From Candidatus Nomurabacteria bacterium (GTDB taxonomy: Bacteria; Patescibacteriota; Minisyncoccia; Phycocordibacterales; UBA5272), in NCBI GenBank assembly GCA_003518045.1, contig DOZK01000010.1, forward strand, positions 1-24,389: a DNA stretch of 24,389 nucleotides, read 5' to 3'. The notes under the pieces were generated by a model that saw only the letters and a program-made list of their open reading frames with translations, searched no databases and was not told where the DNA came from. The stretch's first letter is position 1; the number at the start of each line of letters is the position of its first letter. Below, piece after piece: positions 13,569 to 22,180 of the stretch. Made by a program: the position numbers and the translations under genes.

Positions 13569-15130
13569 TGAGTGTTGCAACAGTACATAGCGCACATATA
13601 GTTGGATTAAATGCAGAAGAGGTTTCTGTTGATGTGGATGTTTCTTCTGGGCTATATTCTTTTTCTATTGTTGGACTACCAGACAAAGCAGTTGATGAAA
13701 GTAAGGACAGAGTAATTGCGGCATTAAAAAATTCATATTTACGAAATCCAAAAACAGAAAATCATAAAGTTACTGTTTCTCTTGCCCCAGCTGATATTAA
13801 AAAAGAGGGTTCACATTTTGATTTACCAATTGCACTTTCATATTTACTAGCATCAAAACAACTAGAAGTAGATATAAAATCTTCGTGGTTTGTTGGAGAA
13901 CTTTCTTTAGCTGGGGACGCGCAAGAAATGAGGGGAATACTTTCTATTGCAGAAAAAGCAAAAGCGTTGGGAATAAAAGCACTTTTCGTTCCAAATGCAA
14001 ATAAAGAAGAGGCGGCGTTAATTGATGGGATAGATGTTTATGGTTATTCAAATTTAAAAGATATTTTTAGACATTTCGGTGGAGTAATAGAAGGGGATGA
14101 TGGCTTAGAAAATTTTATAGAAAAAACGCCAACGACTTCTATAAATTATATTAGACCTGATTTCTTTTTAGATTTTAAAGATGTTAGGGGACAAGAAACT
14201 GCAAAACAAGCACTCGAAATTGCAGCCGCAGGTGGACACAATATTGCTCTTTATGGACCGCCAGGAACAGGGAAGACGATGCTCGCTCGTGCCTTCACTG
14301 GCATACTTCCACCTCTTCCTAGAGAAGAAGTTTTTGAAGTAACAAGAATACATTCTGTTGCAAATACAAAAATTGGATTAGTAACACACCCACCATTTCG
14401 CTCTCCACATCATACTTCGTCTTATGTTTCTTTGGTTGGTGGTGGAGCAAATCCACGACCAGGAGAAATTACTTTGGCACACCGAGGTGTACTTTTCTTA
14501 GATGAATTTCCAGAATTTGAAAAAAGAGTTATTGAGGCATTAAGACAACCACTCGAAGAAGGTGTGATAGTAGTATCGCGTGCAAAGGGAACTTTTGCTT
14601 TCCCTGCTTCTTGTATTGTTATCGCTGCTTTTAATCCATGTCCGTGTGGATACATGGGAAGTAAAGTAAAACGATGCACTTGTTCACAAGCAGACATTCA
14701 AAGATATGCAAGAAAATTGTCCGGTCCAATTATGGATAGAATAGATATGTGGGTGCCTGTGCAACATGTTGATTACGATACACTTTCTCATGCAAGAGTT
14801 GGTGAGGAAACCGAGGGGATAAGGGAGAGAGTTAATTCTGCAAGAAAATTTGCTGAGCAAAGATTTTTGAAAATTAATCCAGCGTCAAAATTAAAAATGA
14901 ATAAAGATATGAAAGCAAAAGATATTGCTTCATATATTAAATTAGATAAAACTGTTGAAGATTTAATGAAACAATTAGCAACAAAACATATTTTATCACC
15001 ACGCGCGTATCACAGGGTACTGCGATTGGCGCGCACTATTGCTGATTTGAGAAAATCAGAAAATATTAGTGAGAATGATGTGCTGATTGCTTTTCAATAT
15101 AGACCGAAGTTGTATGAGGAGAGGTTTTAG
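13568..15130 (+). CDS. comM: ComM/YifB-family Mg-chelatase-like AAA+ ATPase
   Basis: 520 aa, full length. The N-terminal Lon-S5-like domain (1-180) has the signature SFSIVGLPDKAVDESKDRV. The AAA+ domain has Walker A GPPGTGKT (230-237) and Walker B VLFLDEFPEF (308-317). A family-typical Cys cluster follows (Cys358, Cys360, Cys370, Cys372 in NPCPCGYMG and RCTCSQ), with sensor/arginine region GPIMDRIDMWVPV. The C-terminal lid has SPRAYHRVLRLARTIADL. In Vibrio and Haemophilus ComM is a hexameric helicase that promotes branch migration during natural transformation, so this fits DNA uptake. It is coupled to the preceding membrane-protein gene by a 1-nt overlap. Confidence 0.93.
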   Translation: MSVATVHSAHIVGLNAEEVSVDVDVSSGLYSFSIVGLPDKAVDESKDRVIAALKNSYLRNPKTENHKVTVSLAPADIKKEGSHFDLPIALSYLLASKQLEVDIKSSWFVGELSLAGDAQEMRGILSIAEKAKALGIKALFVPNANKEEAALIDGIDVYGYSNLKDIFRHFGGVIEGDDGLENFIEKTPTTSINYIRPDFFLDFKDVRGQETAKQALEIAAAGGHNIALYGPPGTGKTMLARAFTGILPPLPREEVFEVTRIHSVANTKIGLVTHPPFRSPHHTSSYVSLVGGGANPRPGEITLAHRGVLFLDEFPEFEKRVIEALRQPLEEGVIVVSRAKGTFAFPASCIVIAAFNPCPCGYMGSKVKRCTCSQADIQRYARKLSGPIMDRIDMWVPVQHVDYDTLSHARVGEETEGIRERVNSARKFAEQRFLKINPASKLKMNKDMKAKDIASYIKLDKTVEDLMKQLATKHILSPRAYHRVLRLARTIADLRKSENISENDVLIAFQYRPKLYEERF

Positions 15131-15131
15131 A

Positions 15132-15238
15132 TAGTAGGTAGTAATTAGTAAGTAGTAATTAGGGGAATACAAATGCGGGGCAACCTTCGGTTGCCCCGCA
15201 TTTGTATTCCCTGTTTGCTGTTTACTAATTACTCCCTA
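15132..15238. terminator. Strong hairpin (23 bp, perfect) nested in complementary word repeats, after comM
   Basis: The stem 15163-15185 pairs perfectly with 15189-15211 around TTC and includes AATACAA/TTGTATT. Left flank: TAGTAGGTAGTAATTAGTAAG words (15132-15162). Right flank: TTTACTAATTACTCCCTAC, its imperfect complement. Probably terminates comM and insulates it from the converging peptidase gene. Confidence 0.8.
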
Positions 15239-15314
15239 CTTTTTAATTTTCTTGAACTTGCAAACTTTTTCTCAAAAAACTGTTTTAGATACGAGGAGCC
15301 TAGAGATAATCCAT

Positions 15315-15440
15315 TTTTTCTTTTAAAAAGAAATCAAATTCGAGGCACGGGAAAAGTTTTTAAGGAAGCGTACTTAATAGTACGTTGACTGAAAAACTTG
15401 GGACCCGTAACAAAGAAGTTGGTTCTTTTTAAAAGAAAAA
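15315..15440 (-). repeat. 125-nt structured element, copy A (3' end of the M23 peptidase gene)
   Basis: Perfect 18-bp outer stem 15315-15332 with 15423-15440. Inner stems ACGGG/CCCGT (15347-15351 with 15404-15408), AAGTTTTT/AAAAACTT (15354-15361 with 15392-15399) and GCGTAC/GTACGT (15368-15373 with 15380-15385, including a G-T pair). The conserved core on the plus strand is CGAGGC (15341) ... GACTGAAAA ... CCGTAACAAAG (ending 15415), 75 nt from CGAGGC to CAAAG. It begins at the base next to the peptidase stop codon, in the same orientation relative to its gene as copy B to rpsO. Confidence 0.85.
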
Positions 15441-16499
15441 CTAGAAGGGGTTACGAGCTCCACGTACCTCAAAGTGCAAATGTGAGCCTGTTGACCTGCC
15501 TGTGTTTCCAACACGACCAATTGTTTGCCCTTGGGAAACACTTTGACCCACCACAACATTAACCTGACTCAGGTGAGCGTAAATTGTTTGTATTCCTCCC
15601 TCGTGAGTAATAATAATCATACTTCCATAACCTCCGTTATACCCACCAGACTTTGCCAAAATCACACGACCGCCGGATGATGCGAAAACTGGAGTTCCAA
15701 CTGGTGCGCCAAAATCAATTCCATTATGACCATGCAATCCTTGGGTTTTTCTACCGCCTGAAAGTGGACGAACAAGGAAGCCTTCCGGTGAAGCATTTGA
15801 ATACGACTCGAGGACCTTTCCTGTAACAATAGTTTTTCCTGTTTTTGTTTTCACTGTTGTAGTAATTGCAATTTCACCTTCTGGAACTAGAATTGTATCC
15901 CCAATAGTTAAACCATCACTAGTTGCTATGCCGTTAAATTTTGCAATATCACTTGTGTCTGCTTTATATTTTCTTGCAATAGAGGCCACGCTATCGCCTT
16001 TTTTAACAACATGTTTAATCCCCGTCATCGGTAAGATAACTAAAGTATCTCCTGGGGTAATATTTTGGGATTTTAAATCATTTGCCCACATAATTGTATT
16101 TTTGGAAACACCAAACAATTTAGCAACACTGGCTAGAGAGTCTCCTTTTTTAACCTCATAAACACTGATGATGTCATTTGTTGGATAGTCGATATCTTCT
16201 GTAGAAACTCTAAGGGAGCCCGCTGTTGAAGAAAGTAGTTCAGAAAAAACTCCATCATCTGAAATGGCTCCGTTCACATCATCTTCTGAAACAACTATAG
16301 GCTTCATTAAAGCCATTGTTTGAGAAGTTTGGGACACTTCTTCTACGGCAGAAACTGTTGGTAAAAAAATAGACTTCACTTTATCGGTGAAATCAGAAAG
16401 TACTCCTGCATGAGTTGTCCCAGGTTTTAAAATGGCTAAACATATAATGAGACCGAAGACACTGTTTCTTACGTCTCTTTTTGAATTTTTAGATAACAA
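15441..16499 (-). CDS. Exported peptidoglycan peptidase: two LysM domains and an M23 (LytM) domain
   Basis: 352 aa. An N-terminal signal/anchor at about 11-31 (SVFGLIICLAIL, then THAG), a low-complexity linker to about 110, LysM 1 (113-157, YEVKKGDSLASVAKLFGVSK), LysM 2 (162-207, HVVKKGDSVASIARKY), and a C-terminal M23 domain (about 240-352). The zinc site is complete: His258 and Asp262 (HNGIDFG), His309 (YAHL), and His340 with His342 (HLHFEVRG). It should bind the wall through LysM and cut peptidoglycan cross-bridges, for division or wall remodelling. The start is TTG at 16499, the only start after the upstream in-frame stop; no SD. A structured element starts directly after its TAG stop. 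Confidence 0.9.
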   Translation of the reverse strand: MLSKNSKRDVRNSVFGLIICLAILKPGTTHAGVLSDFTDKVKSIFLPTVSAVEEVSQTSQTMALMKPIVVSEDDVNGAISDDGVFSELLSSTAGSLRVSTEDIDYPTNDIISVYEVKKGDSLASVAKLFGVSKNTIMWANDLKSQNITPGDTLVILPMTGIKHVVKKGDSVASIARKYKADTSDIAKFNGIATSDGLTIGDTILVPEGEIAITTTVKTKTGKTIVTGKVLESYSNASPEGFLVRPLSGGRKTQGLHGHNGIDFGAPVGTPVFASSGGRVILAKSGGYNGGYGSMIIITHEGGIQTIYAHLSQVNVVVGQSVSQGQTIGRVGNTGRSTGSHLHFEVRGARNPF

Positions 16500-16742
16500 G
16501 ATTTTATGTAAATAAGGGTTAAACCTTTATTTGAAACATTTTGTTGTAATTAAACCGTTATAAATGGTTAATATCACAAAAAGTGTAGAGATCCAACAAG
16601 GCGTAAACTAGAAGTTTGCCATTGTGGACATCTATTTATCCTATCAGAAAACAGGTACAAAAACAACCTCGGTGGCAATCCCCAATATGTGGAGAACATA
16701 TACTTTGTGCTTTAAAATAAAGGTATACTGAGGAAAATACTC
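16500..16742. other. Divergent intergenic region with one imperfect hairpin and a -10 box
   Basis: Between the M23 peptidase (minus) and the 780-aa gene (plus). It holds an imperfect stem at about 16589-16632 (TCCA-CAA-GGC-AAACT with AGTTT-GCC-TTG-TGGA, small bulges), a fold-back AAATAAGG...CCTTTATTT near 16511-16532, and TATACT (16722-16727) 15 nt before the plus-strand ATG with GAGG between. No gene seen. Confidence 0.45.
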
Positions 16743-19085
16743 ATGGCAACATCTTCCTCTACAATCGGCAGGGCTCCTGGAGCTACAGCACCTAGACCTC
16801 CTGTAAAACCTGGAGCTAGAAGAGCTGCGTCCCAACCTGCGCCACAATACCTTGAACAAGTTTTTTCTACTCCGACTTTTAAACCGGGGCTAGACTCATC
16901 TGTAGAAGAATACAGGAAAAGGCTTGCCGATATATTAAAAAAGGTGGAGGAATTACAGCCAGAAAAATATGCCCCTGATGTCATAGATAAAAACATAGGG
17001 TCTTTTACTGTTTTACCAACTTATGACCAAGAGGGTTATTTAGGTGGACACAGTTTAGAGAAAATAAAAGAAGCTCTAGAAAAAAGAAGGATAGAAATAA
17101 GAGGAGACCATGTGGCACAGAATCTAGCAGAAAAAATATATAATAACCTGTCTTCTCAAATAGAAAATAATGAGAAGGAAGTGGCTCGCCGTGAAAAAGA
17201 AGCAGAGAAACAGGCTTATAATTGGGGACAAGAAAGGCTGGAAGAGTTTTCAAAAGAAACTGAAAAAATAAAAAATGTAATTCATAATTTAAAAGTAGAG
17301 AGATCTAAACAGTTTGAAAAAATAAAATCGAGCACTGGATTATTACGCAAAGCAGAAGAAGCACTTAATTTCGAGAGCAAGAATCCCAGCTCCCCACTTA
17401 TTCCTGAACTTAGGGGGATAGTAATTAGATACGGGACTGAACTTAAACTAATAGAAACTGGCTTAAATTCAACTATAGATAATTTGTCTATGACTCTTTC
17501 GGGCGGTCCACAAGATGAGACATTTTATAAAAATGGTAAAGCTTTAGACAAAAGTGAAACAAGGAGTCTCTTAGAAATGGCAACGACTCAAATAACTAAA
17601 GAGTCCCTAGGTAAAAAAAATATAGGTAGTGAAATACGAAGAAAGAATGAAATAAAAGATGCAATGATTGATGGCCTGGCAGAACAAGTAAGGAGACTAA
17701 GAAATGAGTTGGTCGAAAAGCGTGGAGCTGTTAGTCCCGAAACATTAGATGCTTTGTTTAGAGTTTTACGAGTAGTAAATGGCTCGAAAGAATTTTCTTC
17801 AAAAGAAATGATGGCCGATGTTAAATTTTTAAAAGATTTCGTTTCCATTAACACAAAAGAAGTTGAGGGACTTGAGGAGCTTTTTGGTCCAGAAATTAGT
17901 CAACGTGATTCAAACCATATACTAAGAGGCCTACAAACGCCGCTAGCCAGACTTCCTGGAGATACGCAACTCTCAGTGGAACACATAGTAATGTTAGGAA
18001 AAACTCCTACGTCTGATTTAATGACTGGAATCAAAATTCATGGCAAAAATATTGCAGTTTATGAAGCTTGGAAAAAAGCGTGGCTTGATTCTGGTAAAAT
18101 TGATACTTATAGATCAGAAAATAAAACTAAGGAGCTTTGGGAGTCAGATGAGAAGGAAGCGGAACAAATAAGTACAGTGAAAGAAATGTTTAATCTCGAT
18201 TTTGAACTTCTCAAGTTAGAAGATTTTACAACAGAGCCTCATTTAACAGATAATTTTCAACAAGACCTTATTTTATACGCTAAAATTTTATCTGGGATTC
18301 ATAATGATAAGGGCAATGACATAGAATGGGCAGTTAAACATTATGAACATGCACCCGCATTAGAAGAAGTTAAAGGACGTAAAATACAATTAGAAGAAGC
18401 AATAAATAATAAAAAGAATGAGGGATTAAAAAAACAGAAGCAAGAAACAGCGCCTAAAATAAATAAAGACTTAGAATTTTTATCTAGTGATGACTCTTGG
18501 GAAAGGGATATCCTTGGTATAAGATTATCTGCTTTCACTAAACGCTCTGAGACGGAAAGAGCAACATTAAACATCTTTAAAGCTGAAATGGAAGCTGAGA
18601 TGGCAGCGGCCGCAAGACCAGCTAATTATAATATTCCTTATATACAAGGACTCTTGGGGAAGATTGAGGAAAAAATAAAATTATTAGGAAGCGGGGGAAT
18701 TATGCGAGAAATGGCAACAAAACAATTGCATTATGCTAAATTATTTTCTAATTTAAGTGATGACGATTTAAATACATTAGGATCAGATCAAAAAGAAACA
18801 ATACAAAAATTCAAAAAAGATAAAGCCGAGATTAATAAAATTATTTTTGGTGTAGTTAATTATGGCGTAACTATTTGTAATGATCTAAAAGCAAAGGCCA
18901 CAAATATAGAAAATAAAATGCGAGAAGATATAAACACAAAACTCGCTCAAGCAAAAAATATATTAAGTGCCATGTTAGCTGCAAAAGAAAAAATAAGTAT
19001 TGAGACACTTGCCACTTATGGAATAGTAGGTAACGACGCACAAGAACTAATAGAAACTTTAAAAAAGGCTGGTATACTGAAATAA
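16743..19085 (+). CDS. Large cytoplasmic coiled-coil protein, 780 aa, unknown function
   Basis: The N-terminal 50 residues are Pro/Ala/Arg-rich and disordered (GRAPGATAPRPPVKPGARR). The rest is highly charged and helical, with a strong coiled coil at about 125-200 (NNEKEVARREKEAEKQ) and others near 545-570 and 600-720. No signal peptide, TM, Walker motif or recognised catalytic motif. It is first in a three-gene operon: the PP2C-like gene starts 6 nt after its stop, and a 97-aa helical gene follows. It may be a scaffold or substrate of the phosphatase-like partner (inference from context). TATACT and a GAGG precede the ATG. Not recognised as a known family. Confidence 0.7.
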   Translation: MATSSSTIGRAPGATAPRPPVKPGARRAASQPAPQYLEQVFSTPTFKPGLDSSVEEYRKRLADILKKVEELQPEKYAPDVIDKNIGSFTVLPTYDQEGYLGGHSLEKIKEALEKRRIEIRGDHVAQNLAEKIYNNLSSQIENNEKEVARREKEAEKQAYNWGQERLEEFSKETEKIKNVIHNLKVERSKQFEKIKSSTGLLRKAEEALNFESKNPSSPLIPELRGIVIRYGTELKLIETGLNSTIDNLSMTLSGGPQDETFYKNGKALDKSETRSLLEMATTQITKESLGKKNIGSEIRRKNEIKDAMIDGLAEQVRRLRNELVEKRGAVSPETLDALFRVLRVVNGSKEFSSKEMMADVKFLKDFVSINTKEVEGLEELFGPEISQRDSNHILRGLQTPLARLPGDTQLSVEHIVMLGKTPTSDLMTGIKIHGKNIAVYEAWKKAWLDSGKIDTYRSENKTKELWESDEKEAEQISTVKEMFNLDFELLKLEDFTTEPHLTDNFQQDLILYAKILSGIHNDKGNDIEWAVKHYEHAPALEEVKGRKIQLEEAINNKKNEGLKKQKQETAPKINKDLEFLSSDDSWERDILGIRLSAFTKRSETERATLNIFKAEMEAEMAAAARPANYNIPYIQGLLGKIEEKIKLLGSGGIMREMATKQLHYAKLFSNLSDDDLNTLGSDQKETIQKFKKDKAEINKIIFGVVNYGVTICNDLKAKATNIENKMREDINTKLAQAKNILSAMLAAKEKISIETLATYGIVGNDAQELIETLKKAGILK

Positions 19086-19091
19086 TAAACT

Positions 19092-21698
19092 ATGGAATAT
19101 ACTCAGGACGACAAAGCTTTAGAAGAATACTTAAAAGGAATGCCTGATCCAGGAGCAGCTCCTGCTACTAGCCCAGTAGCTCCTATTGTTGCTGGTTCAG
19201 CACATCCTATTGCTGTAGATCCATCTGCCTCAGTATCTGCAACTCCTGCTAAAAAAATTGAAAAGAGAAAAATTAACCTTTTATTTAAAGCCTCTGAAGC
19301 AACTCTTCAAAAAGAGGATGACCCTGGTAAGCCGGATTATAAGAATATGGACTCATCATTTGTTGATCCAACAAATGGTGCAACTGGTACCTTAGATGGA
19401 CTTGGAGCAACTACTAATGGAGCATCTCAATTTGTTGCACCATTAATAAAAGCTGGGCTGGCAGTAATTCCAAAACAAATTTCTGAAAAAAATATGGGGG
19501 ATGCGGTCGCTGATTTAATTGAGAAGACAAATAAAAAATTACTCACGGAAAATACTAATAAATCACTAAACTCAGAAACAACTTTGGTTTTTACTAAAAC
19601 TTTCACAAACGAGAAAGGGGAGAACAAATTAATTGTGGCAAACGTTGGTGATAGTCGGGCAATTGTAATTCGTGATGGAAAAATTATTTTCCAAACAATA
19701 GATCAAAAAAGTTATAACCCAAATCTTTTGGGGGATGCAACGACTTATACGGAGGGGGAGCATTACAAAAATTTAAATAACTTTATAGAAAAAGTAAAAT
19801 TAGCAAAAAAGACAAATAAGGATACAGCAATAAAATCAGTATTCACTACAGCGCAAAAAATAGCTGAGGTTATTCCTATGTATAAAGCGCCCGATACTTT
19901 TGATGCAACGGAGCTAGCTTTTATTATCAAAGAGCTAGAAGCTATTGGATTAAGTAAAGATGATTTAGGAAATAACGAAGCTGGTTTTTATCCTATTATA
20001 AAAATGCAATCTGAGGGTAACAATTTTACCGCACAAGCTATGGGTGCTGATATAGTGAGACCTTGGATAGATGTTATTGATATAGTACCTGGAGATTTAG
20101 TAATGTCGTTTAGTGATGGAGTAACTGGTAACTTCACAGATACCGAACTGTTAGAAATATTCAAGGCCAATAAAGCTATTGAGGTCCCGGCGGTAATAAA
20201 AAAAATAATGGAGGACAGAATTAGCGGAACAAGTCCCGCTGTTTACGCAAGAACAAAAAAAGATGATGTTACCTTGACGGTGCTTGAAGTTGGACAAGAA
20301 TTATTAGACAAAATTACTTTTACTAATAGAGACTTATTGAATGAGTTAAATAAATGGAGAGGCCGTAAAATAATTTTTGCTCCAGGTTTATTAACGTCAG
20401 TCTTGGGTATTAATTTAAATTTAGCTTCTGAAATATTGGAACGTTTTCTAAAAGAAGGAGTTGATGGTTTGCATCCAATCATAAATGAATCAAGTAACAT
20501 AGACTTTAATGCTATCGACGCTTACGAAGAATATGCAGCAGCTAAAAATAAATTAAATGAGGTTTTTGTTTTACCTCCGCCATTTAAAACAGTGCTTGAG
20601 GCTGGAGAACTTGTTGAATATATTATTAATAAAATAGTACTTTCCCCTAGCAACAATTCTTTAACTACAAAAGATATTCAAAAGCAGTTTGGGGTTAGTC
20701 TAGAAGACGCAAAAATAATTATTAAAGATTTAGAGGGGGCCAAAGCTTTAGCGGATAATAAACTAGCTAGTATTGATAGCCTAAGAAAGCTTGAAGCTCA
20801 AATGAGTCCTTCTGATAAGGTACACAATATGTTAGAAAAACCAGCTCCAAGTACAACATCATCTGTTCCTGGTGCCGGGACTGCTCCTGCAGTAGACACA
20901 AACCCAACTGCTGGTGTGGGCGCCGCTCCTGCGACTCTTGCTGTTGCGCCAGGGTCATCATTAGAAAAGGGGATTGTAAGTAGAATGGGGGACAGTATAA
21001 CAAACTTGGCTAAAAAGATCTGGGAAAATAAAACTGCAAGAATAACTTCTATTGTAACGCTTGTTTCTTTTGCGGCTTTCACTGGAGCTAAAATATTAGA
21101 ATCAAAAAAAGAAGTACACTCAGAAAATAATAGTCAAAGTGTAACAGCTCCAGCCCAAGGAGATTCTAATAAATTAATAAAAGCAGGTGGGATTTCTGGA
21201 AAGCCACAAGCCAGTACTTTGGAAGGTTTAAATCCAAACTTTGAAAATACGAGATGGTGGAAAGAGCTTGATCAAGAAACACAAATAAATATAAAATGGC
21301 TACTTGGAACAAATGATCCTCAAGCTTGGGCATTAAAATTCTTTGAGAGAGTTGAGGTTTTAAATGAGCGCGACAAGCATGAAATGTCTCGTGACGAACA
21401 AATTTTTCTCTATAATAAGTTAGTCCAACCGCCAAGCTTTATGCTAAACACAGCTTATAATACAAATAATGATGTTGTGTCTGCCTGTATTATAAAGATG
21501 AAGGATACAGATTGTTACGTGAAAGAAAACATGACGGATATAATTAAAGAGATTTATAAAATATTTAGATCAATTGATCCACAAAATTTACAAGATGATT
21601 TGAGATTATTATTAGAGGATAAAAATATTGCTCAAACATTTATATGGGCACAGAATAGAATAGAAACAATAATGAAGGCCAATACAGCAAAACAATAA
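19092..21698 (+). CDS. Membrane-anchored PP2C-like (PPM) protein phosphatase with external C-terminal domain
   Basis: 868 aa. Residues 1-60 are a Pro/Ala-rich linker. A PPM-like domain spans about 65-402: NMDSSFVDPTNG (Asp87), DGLGATTNGAS (Asp102-Gly103), ANVGDSRAIVI (Gly186-Asp187), SFSDGVTGNF (Asp342) and KKDDVTLTVLE (Asp391/392). These match the metal-binding Asp motifs, so activity is plausible. Residues 405-575 are helical, including a possible winged-helix-like segment (SLTTKDIQKQFGVSLEDAKI). A second Pro/Ala linker (580-620) leads to one TM at about 650-669 (ITSIVTLVSFAAFTGAKIL) and an external domain of about 200 residues of unknown type. No cognate Ser/Thr kinase is in the window. 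It is the middle gene of the operon. Confidence 0.75.
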   Translation: MEYTQDDKALEEYLKGMPDPGAAPATSPVAPIVAGSAHPIAVDPSASVSATPAKKIEKRKINLLFKASEATLQKEDDPGKPDYKNMDSSFVDPTNGATGTLDGLGATTNGASQFVAPLIKAGLAVIPKQISEKNMGDAVADLIEKTNKKLLTENTNKSLNSETTLVFTKTFTNEKGENKLIVANVGDSRAIVIRDGKIIFQTIDQKSYNPNLLGDATTYTEGEHYKNLNNFIEKVKLAKKTNKDTAIKSVFTTAQKIAEVIPMYKAPDTFDATELAFIIKELEAIGLSKDDLGNNEAGFYPIIKMQSEGNNFTAQAMGADIVRPWIDVIDIVPGDLVMSFSDGVTGNFTDTELLEIFKANKAIEVPAVIKKIMEDRISGTSPAVYARTKKDDVTLTVLEVGQELLDKITFTNRDLLNELNKWRGRKIIFAPGLLTSVLGINLNLASEILERFLKEGVDGLHPIINESSNIDFNAIDAYEEYAAAKNKLNEVFVLPPPFKTVLEAGELVEYIINKIVLSPSNNSLTTKDIQKQFGVSLEDAKIIIKDLEGAKALADNKLASIDSLRKLEAQMSPSDKVHNMLEKPAPSTTSSVPGAGTAPAVDTNPTAGVGAAPATLAVAPGSSLEKGIVSRMGDSITNLAKKIWENKTARITSIVTLVSFAAFTGAKILESKKEVHSENNSQSVTAPAQGDSNKLIKAGGISGKPQASTLEGLNPNFENTRWWKELDQETQINIKWLLGTNDPQAWALKFFERVEVLNERDKHEMSRDEQIFLYNKLVQPPSFMLNTAYNTNNDVVSACIIKMKDTDCYVKENMTDIIKEIYKIFRSIDPQNLQDDLRLLLEDKNIAQTFIWAQNRIETIMKANTAKQ

Positions 21699-21699
21699 T

Positions 21700-21993
21700 A
21701 TGGACTCAGAAACAATTTTCAAACAACTAATAACAGAGTTAGGCTTAGAAAGTCTCAATGAAGAAGATCAAGAAAGGACTTTACTTACACTTGCGGAATC
21801 AATACAAAAACAATTTTTTGTAGATGCTTACGAGAGGGTAGGTAAAGACCAGTTCGAAGCACTCGAAGCATCACTTAAAATGGGGGAGGATTTTTATGTA
21901 ACAACATTAAAGCATTTAATACCAGATTACGAGGAAATGTTCCAAGTATCTCGCAAAAAAGTTATTGATGCGTATAAAGGTTCCTCGCAGTAA
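21700..21993 (+). CDS. Small helical protein, 97 aa (resembles DUF5663-type CPR proteins)
   Basis: Acidic, all-helical protein beginning IFKQLITELGLESLNEEDQE, followed by LAESIQKQFFVDAYERVG. The pattern (a short helix, 'ELGL..L', a helix with an aromatic core) recalls small DUF5663-like proteins frequent in Parcubacteria, but this is from memory and weak. The start lies 1 nt after the stop of the PP2C-like gene (TAATATG), so it is translationally coupled and belongs to that operon. The Glu-Met-rich C-terminus has no membrane or catalytic motif. Confidence 0.65.
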   Translation: MDSETIFKQLITELGLESLNEEDQERTLLTLAESIQKQFFVDAYERVGKDQFEALEASLKMGEDFYVTTLKHLIPDYEEMFQVSRKKVIDAYKGSSQ

Positions 21994-22163
21994 GCGGGTA
22001 AGGAGTTCTATAGAAATTCGCTCCGAGTAGAATAACATATAGCAAGTAAACGGGGTATTGGAACCTTTTTATGTCGTTGCTCGGACGAAGTCTAAAAGAT
22101 TACTTTTCTACTCCGCTCCTCGCTAGCCAAAATAAGAATGCGGCTCCAGTTGAAAAACCCCTG
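21994..22163 (+). other. Intergenic region with a long bulged stem
   Basis: GAGTAGAA (22025-22032) pairs with TTCTACTC (22106-22113) and, after an 11-nt bulge, AAGTAA (22044-22049) with TTACTT (22100-22105). A competing pairing of GGAG...TAGAA (22011-22027 area) with the same right arm is possible. CGCTCC occurs on both sides as a direct repeat. It lacks the CGAGGC/AACAAAG core of the 125-nt element. No gene is seen. Confidence 0.4.
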
Positions 22164-22172
22164 TGATACAAT
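22164..22172 (+). promoter_or_regulatory. Extended -10 promoter (TGATACAAT) of uvrD, leaderless start
   Basis: TG-A-TACAAT ends 8 nt before the ATG at 22181. Transcription would start at the start codon or within 1-2 nt. This decides the ATG at 22181 over the in-frame GTG at 22163, which lies inside the promoter. Confidence 0.6.
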
Positions 22173-22180
22173 GGGTGCAA

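Noticed and set aside
15173..15388. Plus-strand open frame between comM and the peptidase gene
   Set aside because: It runs through the terminator hairpin and the structured element, has no start signals and no protein-like composition.
15315..15440. Classic MITE or IS remnant
   Set aside because: Terminal inverted repeats of a MITE family are conserved between copies. The arms of the three copies are unrelated, and no flanking direct duplication is evident.
21994..22163. Fourth copy of the 125-nt element before uvrD
   Set aside because: It has GCGAGG-like bases and a long stem, but no GTAC hairpin, no AACAAAG segment and a different helix order.
22163..22180. GTG start of uvrD at 22163
   Set aside because: It lies within the TGATACAAT promoter; the ATG at 22181 gives the normal helicase N-terminus.
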